A stretch of 12,079 nucleotides of DNA, taken from Pseudomonadota bacterium (GTDB lineage Bacteria > SAR324 > XYD2-FULL-50-16 > JAHJRI01). The number at the start of each line of letters is the position of its first letter. The first letter of the stretch is position 1. This document shows positions 7,130 to 12,079 of the stretch, piece after piece. The position numbers and the translations under genes are program-made. The notes beneath the pieces are model-generated. The model was not told where the DNA came from. It saw nothing but the letters and a program-made list of their open reading frames with translations, and searched no databases. The stretch is from the NCBI GenBank assembly GCA_022360105.1, contig JAKSDL010000423.1, forward strand, positions 1 through 12,079, read 5' to 3'.

Positions 7130-7858
7130 TTACTTTTCCTCAAAGAACCTGTAATCCTTTACCTTCGCTTTTTCCAGATCTTCGACTGTATTGATGGAAA
7201 TTGCATCATAAGGAAGGGGGATGCAATTCAGATTAAAGCCGTTATCCAATGCCCTCATCTGTTCCAAGGAGTACGCTTTTTCCAGGGGAGAAGCAGGAAG
7301 ATTGCAGAAGGTATCCAGAAAAGCCGGTGTGTAGATATAAATTGATGTGTGTTTGTATGCACATTGAAGGTCGTCCCTGGTGAATATCAAGGCGTTTTGC
7401 TTAAGATCCATGACAACCTTGGCTACGTTTCTGTCTCCTTTTTCAAATTCCTTCAGGTCGGCAACTGTGGTTAGAAATTCAGCCAAATCCTTTCGTTTTT
7501 CCAATTCTGCAGGCAACGCCCTGATTAATTCCGGCTCAATAAACGGCTCATCCCCTTGGACGTTAATAATCCAATCAAACTCACCGAGCTCTTTACTAAG
7601 AATTTGATAGGCTTCCAAAACCCTTTCCGTTCCGCAGCTATGATCCGGAGATGTCATAACAGGAATGACACCTCTCAAATCCCGGATCTCATCCAGCACC
7701 AGTTCAGAATCTGAAGCGACAGCCACCGGTTCAATGCCCCCTTGAAGAACCCGCTCCACCGTATGACGAATCATGGATTTGCCATCCATTTTCAAAAGTG
7801 GTTTAGCTTTAAGTCTTTCTGAGCCTAGTCTGGCCGGAATAATAATGATAGGTTTCAT
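7130..7858 (-). CDS. kdsB: CMP-Kdo synthetase (3-deoxy-manno-octulosonate cytidylyltransferase)
   Basis: KdsB joins CTP and Kdo to give CMP-Kdo, the short-lived donor used by WaaA. The nucleotide-binding start IIPARLGSERLKAKPL (residues 5-20) carries the conserved R10, R15 and K19. CGTERVLEA (about 74-82) stands for the family's SGTDR block, NVQGDEPFIEPELI (about 98-111) holds the metal-binding aspartate, and EKAYSLEQMRALDNGFNL is the family's C-terminal E..SLEQLRALENG motif. The usual H-I-G-I-Y segment reads HTSIYIY here, so the glycine is a serine. The length of 242 aa is normal. The gene follows the methyltransferase gene by 18 bp and precedes waaA by 41 bp, so producer and consumer of CMP-Kdo are co-expressed. 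Confidence 0.95.
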   Translation of the reverse strand: MKPIIIIPARLGSERLKAKPLLKMDGKSMIRHTVERVLQGGIEPVAVASDSELVLDEIRDLRGVIPVMTSPDHSCGTERVLEAYQILSKELGEFDWIINVQGDEPFIEPELIRALPAELEKRKDLAEFLTTVADLKEFEKGDRNVAKVVMDLKQNALIFTRDDLQCAYKHTSIYIYTPAFLDTFCNLPASPLEKAYSLEQMRALDNGFNLNCIPLPYDAISINTVEDLEKAKVKDYRFFEEK

Positions 7859-7876
7859 ATCGGGTGATAGTGTTAG

Positions 7877-8485
7877 TTAACTGAAAGATTTAATCCATTC
7901 CATCACAGGGAAAAACCAGCCGCTGCGCCAGAGAACAACGATATAGAGAATGACTATCGCAACAAGTGTGTTCTTTTCTGATTTGATAGCCTTTTTATAA
8001 TCGGGTTTGACAGCTTCCTTGTTTCCTATTTTATCGCTAAACGAAGGAATCCAGCGTGGTACTTTGCTGATGTAATCTTCAAACTCTTTGCCAAAAACGT
8101 TTTTTAAATTGCTTTCTTCCCAATTGACAATAGGTATGTACTGCATAAAGAAGAACGCAATAAAAAATGCGGTGAAATAGGGATGAACATTTGATACGAC
8201 AACGATGCCAACGCTGAGAAAGAAATTACCTATATACAGTGGATTGCGAACATGGGAAAAAAGACCGCTGGTGATGAGTTTGCGACCGGTGCTGTATGTT
8301 TTTGTTCGGCTGACTCCTCCAATATGTGCGACGCCTTTAACACGAATAATCTCCCCAAAGAGCATTAACAGAGTACCAGCCAATAGGCTGGTTTGATTAA
8401 CCGAAGGATAAATGATCATTACAATCACAAAAGGAATGGGGGTATAATCCCTCATGCGGAAAAGAATTTCACCTAATTTTAGCAT
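7877..8485 (-). CDS. Membrane methyltransferase of the ICMT/PEMT-like family
   Basis: This 202-aa protein has four or more hydrophobic segments (about residues 15-28, 32-48, 86-120 and 171-192). It carries the C-terminal SAM-binding signature of isoprenylcysteine carboxyl methyltransferase-like enzymes: LITSGLFSHVRNPLYIGNFF with R80-N81-P82, then NWEESNLKNVFGKEFEDYISKVPRWIP with E123-E124. The family methylates lipids or lipidated substrates at the membrane. Bacterial members act on varied and often unknown substrates; Leptospira LmtA, described as ICMT-related, methylates a lipid A phosphate. Being first in a unit with kdsB and waaA makes a lipid A or Kdo-linked substrate plausible, but that is inference. 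A final hydrophobic stretch beyond the signature is an extra compared with the shortest family members. No Shine-Dalgarno sequence is visible; a second Met at residue 11 is possible. Confidence 0.85.
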   Translation of the reverse strand: MLKLGEILFRMRDYTPIPFVIVMIIYPSVNQTSLLAGTLLMLFGEIIRVKGVAHIGGVSRTKTYSTGRKLITSGLFSHVRNPLYIGNFFLSVGIVVVSNVHPYFTAFFIAFFFMQYIPIVNWEESNLKNVFGKEFEDYISKVPRWIPSFSDKIGNKEAVKPDYKKAIKSEKNTLVAIVILYIVVLWRSGWFFPVMEWIKSFS

Positions 8486-8587
8486 GACAAGGTTGTTGTT
8501 GATATTTCTAAAAAACTGGTAACAAAACGCAAAGTGTAAACGATATTTGCAGCAGTGTCGATTTTTATAAATAACCTTCTGATATGT
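8486..8587. other. Spacer between hemE and the methyltransferase gene
   Basis: This is the only gap of about 100 bp inside the eight-gene minus-strand array, so a promoter for the methyltransferase-kdsB-waaA-nif3 unit is likely here. No clear -35/-10 pair is visible. The minus strand carries TTTACACTTTGC, sharing the 9-mer ACACTTTGC with the region upstream of dnaB (1389-1397). No terminator hairpin with a T tract was found after hemE. Confidence 0.35.
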
Positions 8588-9625
8588 TTACCTTACAGAG
8601 TACTCTTTCACAGTATCAACCATGGCTTTGAGATGATCCGGATTGACCGATTTATCGATGCCATGGCCCAGGTTAAAAATGTGTCCGCTGTCCGACCCGA
8701 CCTTATCGAGTATTTGTTTGGTTCTTTGCTGAATGATCTCTTTTGAGCAAAATAAAATATTCGGATCGATATTTCCCTGCAAGGCGACTTTATCTCCAAT
8801 TAGCTGTTTAACCTGCCCAATGTCCGTTCGCCAATCCAAACCAATCACATCAGCACCACAGTCCGCCATTATAGGCAAAAGATGACTGCTGCCGTTTACG
8901 TAGTAAACCCTGGGAACCTCCTTTTTTTTGTCAAGACTTTCAAAGATTCTGGAGATATACGGGAAAACAAACTGCTTAAAGTCCCCGGGAGAAAGTATGC
9001 CTGCCCAGGTATCAAACAACTGAACCATCTGTGCTCCATGCTCAATTTGATAGTTGAGATAATCGATGGTCAGCAAGGAAAGTTTATCCATCAATCGATG
9101 AGCCAGCTCCGGCTTATCGAAAAACAGTTGTATTGTTTTACTAAACAATTTAGAGTTACCGCCTTCGACCAGGTAGCAAGCTAGCGTGAAAGGTGCACCG
9201 GCGAATCCGATAACAGGGGCTCTGCCTTCGACCTGTTTTCGAATTAAATTGAGAATGCTACCAACATAGGCAGTGGATTCCTCAGGTTTGAACGGTTTTA
9301 GATTATCAATATCCGATTCAGTTCTGACCGGGTTGTTGATAACAGGACCCGGAACAAAATCTAGCTCGGTTCCTATTCCGATCAAAGGTGTCAGGATGTC
9401 TGAAAACATAATGACGGCATCTACGCCGATAATGTCCAAGGGTTGAATGGATACTTCCGCGGCCAGCTCCGGATTCATACATAATTTTAAAAAACTTCCG
9501 GCTTTTTCGCGAACTTCACGATATTCGGAGAGGTATCTTCCAGCTTGCCTCATTACCCAGACAGGTGTTCTGGCAATTGGCTTTTTAAATGCTGCATCAA
9601 TCAGTAAGTAGTTATTTTCATTCAT
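8588..9625 (-). CDS. hemE: Uroporphyrinogen decarboxylase
   Basis: HemE removes four acetate carboxyl groups from uroporphyrinogen III to give coproporphyrinogen III in heme synthesis; it acts in the cytoplasm without a cofactor. The N-terminal signature PVWVMRQAGRYLSEYR holds the substrate-binding R26 and R30. D76 in VIMFSDIL is the essential pyrrole-binding aspartate. Further family blocks are GFAGAPFTLACYLVEGG, the MVQLFDTWAGILSP segment, and the C-terminal FNLGHGIDKSVNPDHLKAMVDTV with its conserved histidine. The length of 345 aa is usual. The ATG at 9625 is 10 bp after the AMMECR1 gene; the GAGGAG of that gene's last codons lies rather far upstream (about 13 bp) to serve as ribosome binding site. 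No other heme gene is in the window. Confidence 0.96.
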   Translation of the reverse strand: MNENNYLLIDAAFKKPIARTPVWVMRQAGRYLSEYREVREKAGSFLKLCMNPELAAEVSIQPLDIIGVDAVIMFSDILTPLIGIGTELDFVPGPVINNPVRTESDIDNLKPFKPEESTAYVGSILNLIRKQVEGRAPVIGFAGAPFTLACYLVEGGNSKLFSKTIQLFFDKPELAHRLMDKLSLLTIDYLNYQIEHGAQMVQLFDTWAGILSPGDFKQFVFPYISRIFESLDKKKEVPRVYYVNGSSHLLPIMADCGADVIGLDWRTDIGQVKQLIGDKVALQGNIDPNILFCSKEIIQQRTKQILDKVGSDSGHIFNLGHGIDKSVNPDHLKAMVDTVKEYSVR

Positions 9626-9635
9626 ACTTTCTCAA

Positions 9636-10190
9636 TCACTCCTCTTCAAAATGCTCAACTCGATACGTGGAAACTTCAAGGTCGTAATGCTGCCAGTAGT
9701 CTGGCGTCAAACCCGCTTTTCTGCACAGGTCACTTATAAAATCTTCTCTGATAGGCAGAGAATCCCAAACCTGGGGAAGGAAGGTTGCGTTTCTGGAACC
9801 CGAAGAAATGATCACCCCATCCTTTTTTGGTTTGATCTTCATTACCTTCTCCACTGAAGATTCGCCTTTAACGAGTTCCGGTTTTGTCAGCAAAGAAATT
9901 TCGATGCGAACGTCTGGTAATTCCTTGCTTGTCAGGTTTTTAAAACGGTGATCTTCAAAAGCGGCAGCCTTGCTAAGTTCAATAACATTGCGATAGATTG
10001 AATTTCGCGCTTCCAATCTGCCGATACAACCCCGCAATTTGCCTTTGATATGCAACGTGACGAACAAACCACGGTCTTCTTCGAATTCGGGAATATCGAA
10101 TTCACTAAGGTCATGGTTGGAATGATATAGTTCGTTTTCCAGCACTCTCCTTGAGAGTATAAGCAGATCGTTCTTAAGTTCCTTATCCAT
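9636..10190 (-). CDS. AMMECR1-domain protein (AmmeMemoRadiSam system protein A family)
   Basis: The 184-aa product is a single AMMECR1 domain: GLFVTLHIKGKLRGCIGRLEARNSIYRNVIELSKAAAFEDHRF with the invariant LRGCIG at residues 52-57, then LPDVRIEISLLTKPELV and the C-terminal GVIISSGSRNATFLPQVWDSLP. The biochemical function is unknown; the cysteine in a highly conserved motif suggests a catalytic or binding role. In many prokaryotes the gene accompanies a MEMO1-family gene and a radical SAM gene; neither is in this window. I start at the ATG at 10190. A TTG at 10199, directly against the purM stop, would add three residues. The position between purM and hemE with gaps of about 10 bp on each side indicates co-transcription. 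Confidence 0.92.
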   Translation of the reverse strand: MDKELKNDLLILSRRVLENELYHSNHDLSEFDIPEFEEDRGLFVTLHIKGKLRGCIGRLEARNSIYRNVIELSKAAAFEDHRFKNLTSKELPDVRIEISLLTKPELVKGESSVEKVMKIKPKKDGVIISSGSRNATFLPQVWDSLPIREDFISDLCRKAGLTPDYWQHYDLEVSTYRVEHFEEE

Positions 10191-10199
10191 ATGGTTCAA

Positions 10200-11375
10200 T
10201 TAGTAGGTCAATTCCTGACCGTCCGTGCGTATAGTCAATTGATTGGCAACTGCAGAGCTTTTTTCACAATGCCCGATTATTTGCGCCTCTATCTTACATT
10301 CTTTGGCTATATCCAAAATCTCTATTGCATAGGCCTCTTCAACGAACAGCTCCAAACGATGGCCCATATTAAAAACCGGATACATGTCCTTTAATCCGAT
10401 GTTTTGAGTTTTCATTAAAAAACCGAATATGGCCGGAATTGGAAATAGATTGTCTTTGATGTAGTGAATCGATTTTCCAAATTTCAAGCATTTGGTTTGC
10501 CCACCACCCGAACAGTGAACCATACCGTGTATCTTTCCGGGAAGTGCCTTCAGGATTTTTTTAACCAGGGGGGTATAACTGCGAGTCGGAGAAAGCAAGG
10601 CTTGCCCCAGGTTTAATGTTATTCCTTCCAACGGCTGCTGCAAATGTCCCTTTCCACAATATGCCAGCTCAGCCGGTATGTCTTGAGAAAAGGATTCGGG
10701 ATATTTTTTAGCATACTCGTTGTGCAAGCTGTCGTGTCTGGCAGCTGTGAGTCCGTTGCTGCCAATGCCGCTGTTAAATTTGCTTTCCCAAGCAGATTGA
10801 CCGGAACTGGCAAATCCGATGATGCAATCTCCCGGTTGAACGTTATCAAGATCGATCACGTCTGACCGCTTCATCCGGGTAGTGATTGTGCTATCAACGA
10901 TAACGGTTTTAACCAAATCACCGACATCAGCTGTTTCTCCGCCGCAAAAATCTATCTTGATACCATATTGTCTCAGCAATTCAATAGCTTCGTCATAGCC
11001 GTTAATAATGGTTTTGATCACATCCCCTGGAATCAGAAACTTGTTTCTTCCTATGGTATTCGAAAGCAAAAAGCGATCAACGGCTCCCGCACAGGCCAGA
11101 TCGTCCAGGTTCATAGCTAGCGAATCCATGGCAATATCCTTAAACACACTGAGATCCCCGGTTTCTTTCCAGTAAATATATGCCAGGGAAGATTTTGTTC
11201 CTGCACCGTCTGCATGCATGAGCAGACAATATTCTTCATCATTTGTCAGTGTATCTGGCAGGATTTTACAAAAAGCCCCTGGATATAATCCTTGATCGAG
11301 GTTTTCAATAGCGTGATGAATTTCTGTTTTGGAAGAGGAAACGCCTCTTGCCATGTAAATGTCGGACTCTGTCAT
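10200..11375 (-). CDS. purM: Phosphoribosylformylglycinamidine cyclo-ligase (AIR synthase), long form
   Basis: PurM closes the imidazole ring of formylglycinamidine ribotide using ATP, yielding AIR in de novo purine synthesis. The product is 391 aa, longer than the roughly 345-aa proteobacterial enzyme, and fits the Bacteroidetes-type form. It starts with an ARGVSSSKTEIHHAI segment and GLYPGAFCKILPD, then the glycine-rich metal and nucleotide motif MHADGAGTKSSLAYIYW (residues 53-69), MDSLAMNLDDLACAGA (83-98) and DFCGGETADV (142-151). GFASSGQSAWESKFNSGIGSNGLTAARHD and HCSGGGQTKCLKFG are in the C-terminal half, so both AIRS lobes are present. The ATG at 11375 lacks a Shine-Dalgarno sequence. 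The gene follows dus by 32 bp and precedes the AMMECR1 gene. No other pur gene is nearby. Confidence 0.93.
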   Translation of the reverse strand: MTESDIYMARGVSSSKTEIHHAIENLDQGLYPGAFCKILPDTLTNDEEYCLLMHADGAGTKSSLAYIYWKETGDLSVFKDIAMDSLAMNLDDLACAGAVDRFLLSNTIGRNKFLIPGDVIKTIINGYDEAIELLRQYGIKIDFCGGETADVGDLVKTVIVDSTITTRMKRSDVIDLDNVQPGDCIIGFASSGQSAWESKFNSGIGSNGLTAARHDSLHNEYAKKYPESFSQDIPAELAYCGKGHLQQPLEGITLNLGQALLSPTRSYTPLVKKILKALPGKIHGMVHCSGGGQTKCLKFGKSIHYIKDNLFPIPAIFGFLMKTQNIGLKDMYPVFNMGHRLELFVEEAYAIEILDIAKECKIEAQIIGHCEKSSAVANQLTIRTDGQELTY

Positions 11376-11407
11376 AGTTGATTGCCGTGATTTAATTACC
11401 GGAACGT

Positions 11408-12079
11408 TTACTCAGTATACTGTGCCAGGGTTTGGGCGTTTGCAATAAACTCTTTTTCGTTTTCAGAATGCATCAGCATGGCCCTGCAGGCCTTTGCACC
11501 CGGAAAGCCAACGATATAACCGGAGATGTGCTTTCTAAATTCGACCAGGGCATGCTTTTCCTGCTTAAACTCTCTTAACAGCAAATAATGCTGAATCATG
11601 ATCTCAATTTTATCTTTTAGAGTCACCTTTTCACGCTTCGCATCAGACCAGAAAACCCATGGATTTCCAATAGCCGCCCGGCCAATCATATATCCATCCA
11701 GGTTTTTCAGCATCTCCAGGGAATGATCCAATCCTTTTAAATCCCCATTGCCGATAACCGGAACACTGATTTCGTTTTTTAAACGATAAATCGGCTCCCA
11801 GTCAGCTTCGCCTTTATACTTTTGTTTATAGGTTCTGCCATGAATAGAGATAGATTGAGCCCCTGCATCGACCAGAGCTTTAATAAACGGAATTAACCGG
11901 CTGTCATCAGACCAACCCAGCCGTGTTTTGACTGATACCGGGATTGAGCTTTTCTTGCAACAAGCTTCGACAATACGGCACGCCAGATCCTGATCTTTCA
12001 TCAGACTGCCGCCACTGTTGGAACGAACAATGTTTTTTGAAGGACACCCCATGTTAATGTCGATCCCTGTAATGCCTGA
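11408..12079 (-). CDS. tRNA-dihydrouridine synthase, 5' end outside the window
   Basis: This FMN enzyme reduces uridine to dihydrouridine in tRNA with NADPH. The reading frame stays open to the window edge (SGITGIDIN precedes MGCPSKN), so the internal ATG at 12052 is not the start and the N-terminal FMN-binding part, roughly 80-100 residues, is missing. The visible 223 residues include IDINMGCP with the catalytic cysteine, VSVKTRLGW, ISIHGRTYKQKYKGEADW with the conserved His-Gly-Arg, PVIGNGD, and MIGRAAIGNPWVF that closes the FMN phosphate site. The INMGCP form and the short C-terminal helical part resemble DusB more than DusA or DusC, but I leave the paralogue open. It is the first visible gene of the dus-purM-AMMECR1-hemE array. 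Confidence 0.92.
   Translation of the reverse strand, partial: SGITGIDINMGCPSKNIVRSNSGGSLMKDQDLACRIVEACCKKSSIPVSVKTRLGWSDDSRLIPFIKALVDAGAQSISIHGRTYKQKYKGEADWEPIYRLKNEISVPVIGNGDLKGLDHSLEMLKNLDGYMIGRAAIGNPWVFWSDAKREKVTLKDKIEIMIQHYLLLREFKQEKHALVEFRKHISGYIVGFPGAKACRAMLMHSENEKEFIANAQTLAQYTE

Noticed and set aside
8882..9184. 100-codon plus-strand frame inside hemE
   Set aside because: It is antisense to conserved HemE blocks and its translation has no recognisable domain.

Overview
This window reads as an ordinary chromosomal segment of a Gram-negative bacterium: housekeeping genes, no mobile element, no CRISPR array and no rRNA or tRNA gene that I could find. The Kdo-transfer genes (kdsB, waaA) show that the cell makes lipopolysaccharide. 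PurM is the long form (391 aa, with HADGAGTKSSLAYIYW and a GVSSSK start) that I associate with Bacteroidetes and relatives. Only two of the thirteen start codons I could inspect have a clear Shine-Dalgarno sequence. These traits suggest the FCB superphylum (Bacteroidetes, Ignavibacteria, Calditrichaeota, Marinimicrobia-type lineages). This placement is an inference and the exact phylum is not resolved.

Left part, plus strand. After a gene-free stretch (1-333) with remnants of an inverted repeat come a nucleoside hydrolase (334-1290) and then a tight cluster dnaB - dciA - rsmA (1448-4118). In that cluster each stop codon overlaps the next start codon as ATGA. It joins the replicative helicase, its probable loader DciA and the 16S rRNA dimethyltransferase.

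Middle. A small gene of unknown function (4122-4472, minus) converges on rsmA. It diverges, across a spacer of about 200 bp, from a small gene that resembles the LpdD family of prenylated-flavin chaperones (4671-5030, plus). The latter meets nif3 tail to tail, and the two stop codons share the palindrome TTATAA.

Right part, minus strand. Eight genes in a row, read from the right edge: dus (5' end cut off), purM, an AMMECR1-domain gene, hemE, a membrane methyltransferase of the ICMT type, kdsB, waaA and nif3. Gaps are short (9 to 41 bp) except for about 100 bp between hemE and the methyltransferase gene, so there are probably two transcription units: dus-purM-AMMECR1-hemE and methyltransferase-kdsB-waaA-nif3. 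KdsB makes CMP-Kdo and WaaA uses it to glycosylate lipid A. The membrane methyltransferase just upstream may act on the same glycolipid.

I see no clearly novel multi-gene system. The items most worth a second look are the methyltransferase inside the Kdo operon, the orphan LpdD-like gene, the unknown 116-aa gene with a TTG start, and the coupled dnaB-dciA-rsmA arrangement.
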